From Acidobacterium sp049965615 (GTDB lineage Bacteria > Acidobacteriota > Terriglobia > Terriglobales > Acidobacteriaceae): DNA of 64,000 nucleotides. The notes under the pieces were generated by a model, which searched no databases, was not told the DNA's origin, and saw only the letters and a list, made by a program, of their open reading frames with translations. The position numbers and the translations under genes are program-made. The stretch lies in the NCBI GenBank assembly GCA_049965615.1, contig JBMFWD010000007.1, forward strand, positions 1-64,000, written 5' to 3'. Positions 53,950 to 63,049 of this stretch are shown here, piece after piece. How positions within the stretch are numbered: the stretch's first letter is position 1; each line of letters starts with the position of its first letter.

Positions 53950-54142
53950 TTCACCCTCGGCCACCCGCAATCCCCACCGCACTCCCCCCTATCCAGATCA
54001 AAAATAAGCCATCTCGCCGGGTTGCCTTCGCATCCATTCAGGCGTCTCATGAAAAAATAAGGTCGTACCCAGGACGTGGCCCGGCAATATGCCCCAGCGG
54101 CCACCCACCACGCCCTCAATGGGCGAAGGAGTCACCATCACG

Positions 54143-55744
54143 ATGCGAATTTTCCCAGCCGCCCTGGTCATCACCACGCTGCTCGCAACGGCCTCTGCGC
54201 CATCGGCGCTCGCGCTGCAGTCCTCCCGGAATTCGCAGTCAAGCGCATACTCCGCCAGCCGCGTCCCTCTGTACAAGGCCGCTCTCGTCCACTGGCAAAT
54301 CCCCGCCATGAGCTACGTCGATGGCCAGAAGGCGAAAATCGCGCTCGCCAGTACCGGAAAGCTCCCCGGCGTCTCCGGCCAGGCGCAAATCCGCCCCCGT
54401 AACGGGCAGATCTCCATCCGCCTCAAAATGGACGGCTTCATTCCCGCATACAGCTTCGGCCCCGAATACCTCACCTATGTCCTCTGGGCGGTCACGCCTG
54501 CGGGCCGCACCGTCAATCTCGGCGAAATCCTTCCCGACAGCAAGGGCCGCTGCAATCTTGACGCCACCACGAACCTCCAGTCCTTCGGCCTCATGGTCTC
54601 CGCCGAGCCATACTTCGCCGTCAGCCGCCCCAGCAACGTTGTCGTTCTTGAGGGCGAGGCCATTCCCGGGCAAACCCGCAACGTCATCGACGCCGGCAAG
54701 GCTCATTTCACGCTGCTGCCCAGCGGAGCCTACGCCGCCGCCGAAGGCATGCATCCGGTTTCCTTCCCCATCGGCAGCAGCAACAGCCAGCCTCTCGCCG
54801 TCTACGAAGCCATGAACGCCATCCAGATCGCCAGGGCGTCGGATGCAGCCGAATACGCGCCTGACGCCCTCGCCCGCGCGGAAGCAGACCTCAAGCACGC
54901 ACAGTCCCTCAACGGCGACAACAGCCAGCGCGCCGCCCAGATGTCCTACGCCCGCGCCGCCGTCCAGACCGCCGCCGACGCCATCCTCCAGGCCGAGCAG
55001 AAAGCTCGCGCGGCAGAGGAGGCTCGCCAGAAAGCCGCCGAGCTCGCCGCGCAGCAAAAAGCACAGCAGGCCCTCCAGGCAGCGCAGCAGGCCACCGCAC
55101 AGCAAAAAGTAGCAGAAGAGCAGGCCCAGCAGGCCATGCAGGCACAACAGCAGTCGCAGGCCGCACAGGCTGAGGCCGAGGCGGAAGCAGCCAGGGCACA
55201 GCAGCAGGCGGCCGCCGCACAGGCTGAAACCAACCAGATGCGAAACCGCCTCCGCCAGCAGCTCAATCAGGTGCTCTCCACTCAGGAGACCGCCCGCGGC
55301 CTCATTGTTCACCTCTCTGATGTCAGCTTCAACAGCGGCAGCTATCAGCTCAAGGTCGATGCAGAAATCAAGCTCGCCAAAATCTCCGGCATTCTCGCCA
55401 CCTACCCCGGGCTCAAAGTCCAGGTCGAGGGATACACCGATAACACCGGCAGCGCCAGCCTCAACCAGAAACTCTCCCAGCAGCGCGCCGACTCCGTCAT
55501 GAAGTTCCTCATCTCGCAGGGTGTTTCCCCCGCCAACATCACCGCCAAAGGATACGGCGAAGCCGACCCCGTCGCCAGCAACAGCACAGCTGCCGGACGA
55601 GCAAAAAATCGCCGCGTGCAGCTCGTAGTCAGCGGATCGGCCATCGGAACCAGCATCCAGCAGGGACCGCAGCAACCGCAGCCAAATACCAACCCAACCG
55701 GCGTCTCCAATCCAACTGGTGTCTCCAATCCGGGCCCCGCATAA
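54143..55744 (+). CDS. OmpA-family protein with Ala/Gln-rich coiled coil
   Basis: The 533-residue exported protein has a signal peptide (about 1-24), a beta-rich N-terminal region (about 40-220), then a long Ala/Gln/Glu-rich coiled coil (about 265-375, with many AEEARQKA-like repeats). The C-terminal OmpA peptidoglycan-binding domain is at about 390-505 (SFNSGSYQLKVDAEIKLAKI, VEGYTDNTGSASLNQKLSQQRA, with the NRRV end). The very C-terminus has two NPTGVS repeats. It probably links the outer membrane or a periplasmic spacer to the cell wall. AAGGAG lies 11 bases before the ATG; a longer reading to 54089 is less likely. Confidence 0.88.
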   Translation: MRIFPAALVITTLLATASAPSALALQSSRNSQSSAYSASRVPLYKAALVHWQIPAMSYVDGQKAKIALASTGKLPGVSGQAQIRPRNGQISIRLKMDGFIPAYSFGPEYLTYVLWAVTPAGRTVNLGEILPDSKGRCNLDATTNLQSFGLMVSAEPYFAVSRPSNVVVLEGEAIPGQTRNVIDAGKAHFTLLPSGAYAAAEGMHPVSFPIGSSNSQPLAVYEAMNAIQIARASDAAEYAPDALARAEADLKHAQSLNGDNSQRAAQMSYARAAVQTAADAILQAEQKARAAEEARQKAAELAAQQKAQQALQAAQQATAQQKVAEEQAQQAMQAQQQSQAAQAEAEAEAARAQQQAAAAQAETNQMRNRLRQQLNQVLSTQETARGLIVHLSDVSFNSGSYQLKVDAEIKLAKISGILATYPGLKVQVEGYTDNTGSASLNQKLSQQRADSVMKFLISQGVSPANITAKGYGEADPVASNSTAAGRAKNRRVQLVVSGSAIGTSIQQGPQQPQPNTNPTGVSNPTGVSNPGPA

Positions 55745-55908
55745 GGGCCCGTCGCATCTCAGCGGATTCAACCATACCCGCGCAGCAAAAGCCGCTCCGT
55801 AATCGCCCGGGTCAAATGCTCTATACTTTTCGGTTGCCTCGCTGCTATCTGTATCCCGCCCACTTCACCCAACAATCGCCGGGACAATTTTTGCATTAAG
55901 GAGTATCC

Positions 55909-56799
55909 ATGCGCATCGCATTTCTGGGACTCGGCAAAATGGGCCTCGCCATTGCGCCTCACCTCGCCCAGGGCCACACCGTCACCGTCTGGAACCGTAC
56001 CCCCAAAGCCGCGGAAGCTCTCGCCGAATCCAACATAAAAGTGGCGGCAACCCCAGCAGACGCCGTCCGCGACGCCGAAGTCGTCTTCAGCATCCTGCTC
56101 AATGACGAAGCCGTCGAAGAGGTCTTCCTTGGCTCCACCAGCAAGCCCGGCGCCATCTCTGCCATGCAGCCCGGAACCCCGCACGTCTGCCTTAGCACCA
56201 TCAGCGTAGCCTCTTCCAAACGCCTCTCAACCGCGCAAATTGACGCAGGCAAGCCCTTCGTCGGAGCACCCGTCTTCGGCCGCCCCCATGTCGCCGCGCA
56301 GGCCCGTCTCTGGAGCGCCATCGCAGGCGACGAAGCATCGCTCACCAAGGTCCGGCCGCTCATCGAGCGCTACAGCCGAGGCATCACCGTCGTCGGCAGC
56401 CAGCCCTGGGCCGCGCACGCTATGAAGATCGGCGGCAATTTCATGATCACCGCCATGATCGCTTCCCTCACCGAGGGCTTCCTCTTCGCAGAATCCAACG
56501 GCATCGACCCCGCCGTCTACCTTCAGGTCGTCAACCAGGGCCTCTTCCAGTCGCCCTTTTACGAGCTCTACGGCAAGCTCATGCTCGATCCGCCCGCAAC
56601 ACCCGGCGGTACCATATCCCTCGGCGAAAAGGACGCGCGCCTCTTCCTCGAAGCCGCACACGAATCCAACTCCCCCACACCCCTCGCGGAACTCTTTCAT
56701 CAGCACTTGCTCCGCGCTATGGAAGAAGGCATGCAAAACGACGACTGGGCCGGTGGCTATTACCACCTCGCCCAGAAGCTCGCCCGGAATGCGCGCTGA
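55909..56799 (+). CDS. NAD(P)-binding beta-hydroxyacid dehydrogenase family protein
   Basis: The 296-residue protein has the N-terminal Rossmann motif GLGKMGLAIA and the variant nucleotide loop NRTPKAAE, then a helical C-terminal domain with the catalytic-type Lys in MKIGGNFM. It belongs to the 3-hydroxyisobutyrate dehydrogenase/6-phosphogluconate dehydrogenase superfamily (imine-reductase/HIBADH-like). Substrate is not determined. An AAGGAG site precedes the ATG. It is followed 36 bp later by the YdfG-like SDR and may form an operon with it. Confidence 0.88.
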   Translation: MRIAFLGLGKMGLAIAPHLAQGHTVTVWNRTPKAAEALAESNIKVAATPADAVRDAEVVFSILLNDEAVEEVFLGSTSKPGAISAMQPGTPHVCLSTISVASSKRLSTAQIDAGKPFVGAPVFGRPHVAAQARLWSAIAGDEASLTKVRPLIERYSRGITVVGSQPWAAHAMKIGGNFMITAMIASLTEGFLFAESNGIDPAVYLQVVNQGLFQSPFYELYGKLMLDPPATPGGTISLGEKDARLFLEAAHESNSPTPLAELFHQHLLRAMEEGMQNDDWAGGYYHLAQKLARNAR

Positions 56800-56835
56800 A
56801 ACACCACCGCAAGACTTCAACTCAGGACGTTACCC

Positions 56836-57606
56836 ATGACGAAACTTAAAAATTCCCTCATATTCATCACAGGTGCCAGCGCCGGCATCGGCGAGGCCTG
56901 CGCCCGGGCCTTCGCGGCAGAAGGAGCACGCCTGCTCCTCGCCGCCCGCCGCGTCGACCGCCTCCGCGCGCTCGAGCCGGAACTACGCAAAGCCGGCGCC
57001 CCGGATGTCCACTCCATCGCACTCGATGTCCGCAACGCCAGCGCCGTCGAATCCACCCTCTCATCGCTCCCCGAAAACTGGTGCTCCATCGACATACTCG
57101 TCAACAATGCCGGACTCAGCCGCGGTCTCGACAAGCTCCACAACGGCAAGCTGCAGGACTGGGAAGAAATGATCGACACCAATATCAAAGGTGTCCTCTA
57201 CGTCACCCGCGCCGTCGTACCCGGCATGGTCGCTCGTGGCCGGGGACACGTCGTCAACCTCGGCTCCACCGCCGGCGAACTCACCTACCCAGGCGGCGCT
57301 GTCTACTGCGCCACCAAGGCCGGCCTCAAGGCCATCAATGACGGGCTCCGCATGGACCTCCTCGGCACGCCTGTCCGCGTCACCAGCGTCGATCCCGGCA
57401 TGGTTGAAACCGAATTCAGCGAAGTTCGCTTCCACGGCGACAAGGAACGCGCAGCAAAGGTCTACCAGGGGCTCATCCCGTTAACCGCAAAGGACGTCGC
57501 AGATGCCATCGTATGGGCCGTCTCGCGCCCCGCGCACGTCAATATCGCACACGTGCTGCTCACCTCCGTCGATCAGGCCAACTCGCTCCTCTTCAACAGA
57601 AAGTGA
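56836..57606 (+). CDS. SDR family 3-hydroxy acid dehydrogenase, YdfG-like
   Basis: The 256-residue short-chain dehydrogenase has TGASAGIG at the N-terminus, DILVNNAGL, catalytic Ser in GSTAG, YxxxK in YCATK, and the VRVTSVDPGMVETEFS region. The sequence is close along its length to E. coli YdfG (for example WCSIDILVNNAGL and LPAHVNI-like RPAHVNIAHV). YdfG reduces malonic semialdehyde and oxidises L-allo-threonine or serine with NADP. Function is inferred from this likeness. Confidence 0.9.
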   Translation: MTKLKNSLIFITGASAGIGEACARAFAAEGARLLLAARRVDRLRALEPELRKAGAPDVHSIALDVRNASAVESTLSSLPENWCSIDILVNNAGLSRGLDKLHNGKLQDWEEMIDTNIKGVLYVTRAVVPGMVARGRGHVVNLGSTAGELTYPGGAVYCATKAGLKAINDGLRMDLLGTPVRVTSVDPGMVETEFSEVRFHGDKERAAKVYQGLIPLTAKDVADAIVWAVSRPAHVNIAHVLLTSVDQANSLLFNRK

Positions 57607-57615
57607 TATTCAGCT

Positions 57616-57840
57616 TCAGCCCAACTCGCGGAGGCTCGCCTCAATCTGCTCCAAAGCAGCCTCCAGCGCGGCTCTACGCTGCGCATTCGATGTCCTCTGG
57701 TTCAGCAGATACTCGCGCTGCATCTCAAGGTCGCGGCGCTTCCGCTCCATCGCCGCATCCTTCTTTCCGGCGGATGGCTCCGCCTCCTGCCGCTCGACCA
57801 TCTGCTCTTCCACCTGCTTGCTCTCCCATCCGCGCGCCAT
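57616..57840 (-). CDS. Small coiled-coil hypothetical protein
   Basis: The 74-residue protein is almost all charged and helical, with about 45% Glu, Lys, Arg and Gln and heptad-like hydrophobic spacing (EQMVERQE, RDLEMQREYLLNQR, LEAALEQIEASLRELG). It has an ATG with GAGGGT before it. No family recognised; probably a small dimerising coiled coil. It converges on the YdfG-like gene with only 9 bases between stops. Confidence 0.6.
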   Translation of the reverse strand: MARGWESKQVEEQMVERQEAEPSAGKKDAAMERKRRDLEMQREYLLNQRTSNAQRRAALEAALEQIEASLRELG

Positions 57841-57901
57841 ACCCTCATGCTACTCCCCGCGCCATACGGCATCTAATTCAACGTCTTAAGGAGAACTACA
57901 G

Positions 57902-58918
57902 ATGAAAGCTTGGACACTGCCTGCCTTTGGCATCGACTCCCCCCAACTCAAAGACCTCCCCACTCCCGATCTCAAGCCCGGCCAGGTGCTCATCCAGGTC
58001 GAAGCCGTTTCCCTCAACTACCGCGACCTCCTCGTCGTCCTCGGCCACTACAACCCCAAGATGCACCTCCCGCGCATCCCCGCTTCCGACGGTGCAGGCG
58101 TCGTCAAGGCCATCGGAGAAGGCGTTACCCGCGTCAAACCCGGCGACCGCGTCTGCGGCAGCTTCATGCAGAACTGGATCGACGGCCGCCCCACGCAGGA
58201 AAAAATCCGCGGCGCGCTCGGCGGTGACATAGACGGCATGCTCGCCGAACAAGTTGTCCTCCACGAACAGGGCGTCGTCAAAATTCCCGACTATCTCTCC
58301 ATAGAAGAAGCCGCGACCCTGCCCTGCGCCGCTCTCACCGCATGGAACGCACTTGTCGACGCCGCGCGCCTCACCGCTGGCGAAACCGTCCTCATCCAGG
58401 GCACCGGCGGTGTCTCCATCTTCGCCCTCCAGTTCGCAAAGGCCATGGGGGCACGCGTCCTCGGCACCTCCGGCAGCTATGAAAAGCTCGAGCGCGCCCG
58501 CAAGCTCGGCCTCGATGCAGGACTCAACTACCGCACCCAGCCTGAGTGGGCAAAATGGGTCATCGAGCAAACCAACGGTCAGGGCGCGGACGTCATCGTC
58601 GAAGTCGGCGGCGCTGGCACCTTCTCCCAGTCCCTCGCCGCCATCCGCATTGGCGGAACCGTCGCCCAGATCGGCGTACTCAGCCAGTCCACCGAGCCAC
58701 TCCACATTCCGCTCATCCTCCACAAACAGGTCCACGTCCAGGGCATCTACGTCGGCTCACGCACCCAGTTCGAAGACATGAACCGCGCACTCGAGCAAAA
58801 CCGCATCCAGCCCGTCATCGACAACATCTACGCCTTCCACGATCTGCCCGCGGCGCTGCGCCACATGCAGTCCGCCACCCACTTTGGCAAGATCGTCGTT
58901 CGCGTTAGCCCCTCATAA
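57902..58918 (+). CDS. Medium-chain NAD(P)-dependent alcohol dehydrogenase/quinone reductase
   Basis: The 338-residue MDR-family protein has the GroES-like N-terminal domain (SLNYRDLLVVLGHYNP, ASDGAGVVKAIGEGVTRVKPGDRV) and a Rossmann domain with the GTGGVS motif and GSYEKLE. It lacks the Cys cluster of a structural zinc site and the full Cys/His catalytic zinc ligands, so it is of the zinc-free quinone-reductase or acryloyl-CoA-type group. Substrate unknown. A UUCG-capped hairpin follows the stop. Confidence 0.9.
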   Translation: MKAWTLPAFGIDSPQLKDLPTPDLKPGQVLIQVEAVSLNYRDLLVVLGHYNPKMHLPRIPASDGAGVVKAIGEGVTRVKPGDRVCGSFMQNWIDGRPTQEKIRGALGGDIDGMLAEQVVLHEQGVVKIPDYLSIEEAATLPCAALTAWNALVDAARLTAGETVLIQGTGGVSIFALQFAKAMGARVLGTSGSYEKLERARKLGLDAGLNYRTQPEWAKWVIEQTNGQGADVIVEVGGAGTFSQSLAAIRIGGTVAQIGVLSQSTEPLHIPLILHKQVHVQGIYVGSRTQFEDMNRALEQNRIQPVIDNIYAFHDLPAALRHMQSATHFGKIVVRVSPS

Positions 58919-58938
58919 AGCGTTTCCATCTCACCCGA

Positions 58939-58960
58939 CGGGAGCACTTCGGTGCTCCCG
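58939..58960. terminator. UUCG-capped hairpin
   Basis: CGGGAGCAC (58939-58947) pairs perfectly with GTGCTCCCG (58952-58960) around a TTCG tetraloop. No T-run follows, so termination is plausible but not certain. Confidence 0.6.
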
Positions 58961-59030
58961 CCCTGCCCAGTCGCAAAACGTATACTATGGGATAATTTGG
59001 TTCGCGAATACAGCAGAGGAATCCACGCAT

Positions 59031-60002
59031 TTGATCGTATCCATCGCATCGCTGACCAAGGTCTACGAAGACAAGCAGCAACGGGTCACCGCTGTCGATG
59101 GCGTCGATCTCCAGGTCGGGGAAGGCGAACTCTTCGGCCTCCTCGGGCCTAACGGCGCTGGAAAAACCACCACCATCGGCGTCTGCACCACCCGCATCCT
59201 GCCCACCAGCGGCAGCGTCACCATCGCCGGCGTCGATGTCATCCGCCATCCCGCCCAGGCGCGCACCAGCATCGGCGTGGTGCCGCAGTACAACACGCTC
59301 GACCGCTCCCTCACCATCTACGAAAACCTCTACTATCACTGCCTCTATTTCGGCTTCTCTGCCCGTCACGCCCGCGAGCGTTCCGAGGCTCTGCTCAGGC
59401 AGTTCCTCCTCTTCGAGCGCCGCAAGGCCTACCCCATGCAACTCTCCGGCGGACTCCAGCAGCGCATCCAGATCGCCCGCGCTATCGCGCACCGGCCAGC
59501 CGTCCTCTTTCTCGACGAGCCCAGCGCCGGCCTCGATCCGCAAAGCCGCATCGCCATGTGGGACGCCGTCCGCGGCCTCCGTCAGGAAGGCATCACCGTC
59601 GTCCTCACCACCCACTACATGGAAGAGGCCGACGAACTCTGCGAGCGCGTCGCCATCATCGACCACGGCAAGCTCCTCGCGCTCGACAAACCCGATCTCC
59701 TCAAGCGCAATCTCGGCGCGGACCGCATTTTGGAACTGAAACTGTTACAACATGAGGCGGCCGCAAAATCTCTCGTTGAGCCGCTCAAAAATATACCCGG
59801 CGTCAACACCGTCGAGCCCACCCCCGAAGGCCTCCGGCTCTTCATTCAGGGCGCGGCCAACCACTCCGGCCCCGCCGCCGGCGAGCAGCTCCCGCAAATC
59901 GTCCAGATGGTCCAACCCTATGGCGTCCGCGACATCGCCATTCACGAGCCTTCCCTCGAAACCGTCTTCATCCACCTCACCGGGAGAGACCTGCGTGAAT
60001 AG
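59031..60002 (+). CDS. ABC transporter ATP-binding protein (ABC-2 type export)
   Basis: The 323-residue ATPase has Walker A GPNGAGKT, a Q-loop (VVPQYNTLD), signature LSGGLQQR, Walker B VLFLDEP and switch His in LTTHYMEEADELC. A C-terminal regulatory region follows, as in the DrrA/CcmA-like export group. TTG at 59031 after AGAGGAAT is the best start; an in-frame reading begins earlier without signals. It overlaps the permease gene by 8 bp. The pair probably exports a drug, lipid or polysaccharide precursor. Confidence 0.93.
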   Translation: MIVSIASLTKVYEDKQQRVTAVDGVDLQVGEGELFGLLGPNGAGKTTTIGVCTTRILPTSGSVTIAGVDVIRHPAQARTSIGVVPQYNTLDRSLTIYENLYYHCLYFGFSARHARERSEALLRQFLLFERRKAYPMQLSGGLQQRIQIARAIAHRPAVLFLDEPSAGLDPQSRIAMWDAVRGLRQEGITVVLTTHYMEEADELCERVAIIDHGKLLALDKPDLLKRNLGADRILELKLLQHEAAAKSLVEPLKNIPGVNTVEPTPEGLRLFIQGAANHSGPAAGEQLPQIVQMVQPYGVRDIAIHEPSLETVFIHLTGRDLRE

Positions 60003-60798
60003 TCCCCGCCGCGTCTCCTGCATCTCCGCCTTCTTCGGCCTCTTTCGCCGCGATCTCCGCGTCCTCAGCCGCGAGCTGGGCGCATTCGCCATTCGCGTCG
60101 TCATGCAGCCGCTCCTCTTCTTCTTCGTCTTTACCTACCTCATGCCCAAAATCGGCCAGGGCAGCGCGCTCGGCGGAGCCAACTTCGCCACCGTCCTTCT
60201 TCCCGGACTCATGGCCGTAGCCATCATGTTCAGCGGTATCGCCGGCGTCGCGCTCCCCCTGTCTCAGGAATTCGGCGTCACCCGCGAAATCGACGACCGC
60301 GTCATGTGCCCTTTGCCCGTCAGCGTCGTCGCCATTGAGAAAGTCTGCTTCAGCGCCATCCAGAGCATCCTCGCCGCGCTCCTCATCATCCCGCTTGCGT
60401 ACTTCATTCCCGCCACGCCAGTTCAGGTCCACGTCGCCAACTGGTTCATGCTCGTCCTCATCCTGCTGCTGGCCAGCCTCGTCTCCGGAGCCATGGGCCT
60501 CACCATCGGATCCAACGTCAAGCCCCAGCAGATCGGTCTCATCTTCTCCATCGTCGTCGTTCCCATTACCTTCCTTGGCTGCGTCTATTATCCGTGGGCC
60601 CTTCTGGCAAAAATTCGCTGGCTGCAGATTGCCGTCCTCGCCAATCCCATCGTCTATATGAGCGAAGGCCTTCGCTCCGTGCTCACACCCGGCGTCCCGC
60701 ACATGAATTACTTCGCCATCGTCGCCGCGCTCGTCATCTCACTCTTCGCGCTCATGTACTGGGGGATTCACGGTTTCCTGCGCCGCGTCATCGGCTGA
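59995..60798 (+). CDS. ABC-2 type transporter permease
   Basis: The 267-residue protein has six predicted membrane helices in the ABC2_membrane pattern (RVVMQPLLFFFVFTYLM, ALPLSQEFGVTREIDDRVMCPLP, FLGCVYYPWALL, NPIVYMSEGLRSVL). It starts at GTG after GGGAGAG, inside the end of the ATPase gene. Together they form a complete exporter of the DrrAB/NodIJ type (inference for substrate). The first about 8 residues are polar. Confidence 0.92.
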   Translation: MNSPRRVSCISAFFGLFRRDLRVLSRELGAFAIRVVMQPLLFFFVFTYLMPKIGQGSALGGANFATVLLPGLMAVAIMFSGIAGVALPLSQEFGVTREIDDRVMCPLPVSVVAIEKVCFSAIQSILAALLIIPLAYFIPATPVQVHVANWFMLVLILLLASLVSGAMGLTIGSNVKPQQIGLIFSIVVVPITFLGCVYYPWALLAKIRWLQIAVLANPIVYMSEGLRSVLTPGVPHMNYFAIVAALVISLFALMYWGIHGFLRRVIG

Positions 60799-60838
60799 GC
60801 ACCCCGGCCGGTCACACACTTCAGAGAACGCACCACTC

Positions 60839-63043
60839 ATGAATCTCCGCTTCCCATCGCGCTTTCTCGCAGCCACTGCATGCCTCCTTGCGCTGGCCGG
60901 ATGCGGAGGAGTCACCTACAAAACCCACAATCCCTCCGCCACCTTTGTCGTCAGCGCCTCGGCCTCCGATGTCAACACCAACGGTCAGGTCTCGCTCTAC
61001 TCGCTCTTCCCCAACGGCAACGCCGCCCCCGTTCAATGGTCCATCGAAAGCGCCAACAATGCCGAATCCCTCGGTCAGGGCCGGGTCGATGCTACCGGCA
61101 TATACACCCCGCCCAACGCGCTCTCGCAGGACATTGTCACCGTCAGCATACGCGCTCAGCTCGTCAATCAGCCCAATGACGAAACCACGCTCACCCTCCA
61201 GGTCCATCCCGGCTTCGTCCAGCCACTCCTGCCGGAAGTCGCAACCCTTGCCCTCGGCAAATCCCTCCAGGCCCGCGCCCAGATCTCCGAGGTAGGCGCA
61301 GGCAGCGTCACCTGGTCGCTCTCCTCCAACTCCGCCGGAACAGGCTCCAGCAGCGGCCTCGGAACCCTCACCGGCGACTCCTGCCAACACTTCCGCCAGC
61401 AGTACACCACCTGCTCGGTCACCTACACCGCACCGCAACAGCTCCCCGCCGGCAGCACAGTCTACCTCATCGCCGCCGCCAACGGCACCCAGACCATCGC
61501 CTCCAGCAAAATCCTCCTCGACAACCGGGGCATTACCAGCACTCCCGCGCCCAATCAGGCCGCGCAAAGCGAAAATGCCCTCCTCGGCAGCTCCGGCGGC
61601 AACAACAACGACTACGATACCTACACCACACCCTCCGGCCAGTCCTACATCGCAGACTGCTGCGGCGGAACCCTCGGCGCCCTCGTGCAGGATGCCGCCG
61701 GCAACCAGTACATCCTCAGCAACAACCACGTCCTCGCCGAATCCGATCAGGCCCACTCCGGAGACACCATCGTCCAGCCCGGGCTCATGGATGGAGCCTG
61801 CCGCCCGCTCTCCGATCCGAAATCCACCGTCCATCCCATCGGCTCGCTCAAGGCCTGGGCGCCCATCAACTCCCGCCAGACCAACGTGGACGCCGCACTC
61901 GCATCCGTCAATCCCGGCGCCGTCAATCCCTCCGGAGCCATCCTCGAACTAGGCCCGCTCCAGAACGGAACACTCTCCGCCGCACCGCCCGTCGCCGGAA
62001 CCGGAGAAACCCTCCCACCCGGCAACCTCTCCTTCCCCGTCGTCAAAAGCGGACGCACCACCGGACTCACCTGCTCCCACATCGGCGCCATCAACCTCAC
62101 CGTAAAGGTCAACTACTACAAGGACTGCGCAGAAACCCAGCCCTACACCACCAGGATCTTCCACCATCAAATCGCCATCGAGGGCGCTCATTTCACTGAC
62201 AGCGGCGACTCCGGCGCGCTCGTCCTCGACGCTCGCAACGCAAAAGCCATCGGCCTCTACTTCGCCGGAGGAACCAATGGCGACGGCGAAGCTCTCAGCC
62301 TCGTCAATCCCATCCGCGATGTCCTGGGCGAACTCGGCGCCGCCATCGGCAGCCCCCTGCGCATCGTCGGCACAAAAACTCCCCACCCCATCGCCTGCAT
62401 GGACTACGACCCGCCCGGCAGCCGCCCGGCTCGCGCCATTCCGGAAATCTGGCGAAAGCGCGTCGCCACCGCCCTCCAATCCGAGGACTATCGACAGTTC
62501 GTCGCAGCAACCCCACCGGGCGCAATCCTCGGCACCGCGCCCGGTGCCAGCCTCGACAACCCTGGCCACGCCGCCCTCATCGTGTACGTCGACGCGTCTC
62601 ACACAAACCTGCCCGTCCCCGCCACCATCGATGGCCTCCGCACGCAGGTGATCCCCACCACCCCGGCAGCAGTCTCCGCCGGAACCGCCCCGTCGCGACC
62701 GGCAGCGCCCCTCGGCATCAACCTGCCCGCCGCAGTCATCCGCCGCGCCCAGCGAGTCGCCGCACTCCACACTGCCCAGATCATGCAAGATCCCGCCATA
62801 CTCGGCGTAGGCGTCACCACCAGCCTCGACCGACCCACCGAACCGGCCATCCTCATCCTTGTCGAACTCGGTCAGGTTCCACGCACCATGCCTGCCACCA
62901 TCGACGGCATCCGCATCCGCTACATCAACCTGCAGCGCTTCCACGTAACCCGCTCACAAGGCGAGCTCCGCCCCCAACCCTCAAGCTGTGCACTGCGCCA
63001 GGAAATGAGCCGGAAGCTTCCCCAGTCCGGTATTCGCTTCTAA
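60839..63043 (+). CDS. Lipoprotein with trypsin-fold serine protease domain and tandem C-terminal repeat
   Basis: The 734-residue protein has a lipobox LAGC with Cys22, two or more beta-sandwich (Ig-like) segments in residues 30-240, and a serine protease domain. The triad is His297 in ILSNNHVLAE, Asp351 in NVDAAL and Ser458 in GDSGAL. The C-terminal 180 residues hold a duplicated module: PVPATIDGLRTQVI near 605 and PRTMPATIDGIRIRYI near 690, each preceded by an ILGxxxxxSLDxPxxxAxxxxVE-like segment. It is probably anchored in the outer membrane or periplasm. Starts 40 bp after the ABC permease stop. Confidence 0.82.
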   Translation: MNLRFPSRFLAATACLLALAGCGGVTYKTHNPSATFVVSASASDVNTNGQVSLYSLFPNGNAAPVQWSIESANNAESLGQGRVDATGIYTPPNALSQDIVTVSIRAQLVNQPNDETTLTLQVHPGFVQPLLPEVATLALGKSLQARAQISEVGAGSVTWSLSSNSAGTGSSSGLGTLTGDSCQHFRQQYTTCSVTYTAPQQLPAGSTVYLIAAANGTQTIASSKILLDNRGITSTPAPNQAAQSENALLGSSGGNNNDYDTYTTPSGQSYIADCCGGTLGALVQDAAGNQYILSNNHVLAESDQAHSGDTIVQPGLMDGACRPLSDPKSTVHPIGSLKAWAPINSRQTNVDAALASVNPGAVNPSGAILELGPLQNGTLSAAPPVAGTGETLPPGNLSFPVVKSGRTTGLTCSHIGAINLTVKVNYYKDCAETQPYTTRIFHHQIAIEGAHFTDSGDSGALVLDARNAKAIGLYFAGGTNGDGEALSLVNPIRDVLGELGAAIGSPLRIVGTKTPHPIACMDYDPPGSRPARAIPEIWRKRVATALQSEDYRQFVAATPPGAILGTAPGASLDNPGHAALIVYVDASHTNLPVPATIDGLRTQVIPTTPAAVSAGTAPSRPAAPLGINLPAAVIRRAQRVAALHTAQIMQDPAILGVGVTTSLDRPTEPAILILVELGQVPRTMPATIDGIRIRYINLQRFHVTRSQGELRPQPSSCALRQEMSRKLPQSGIRF

Positions 63044-63049
63044 CAGGCT

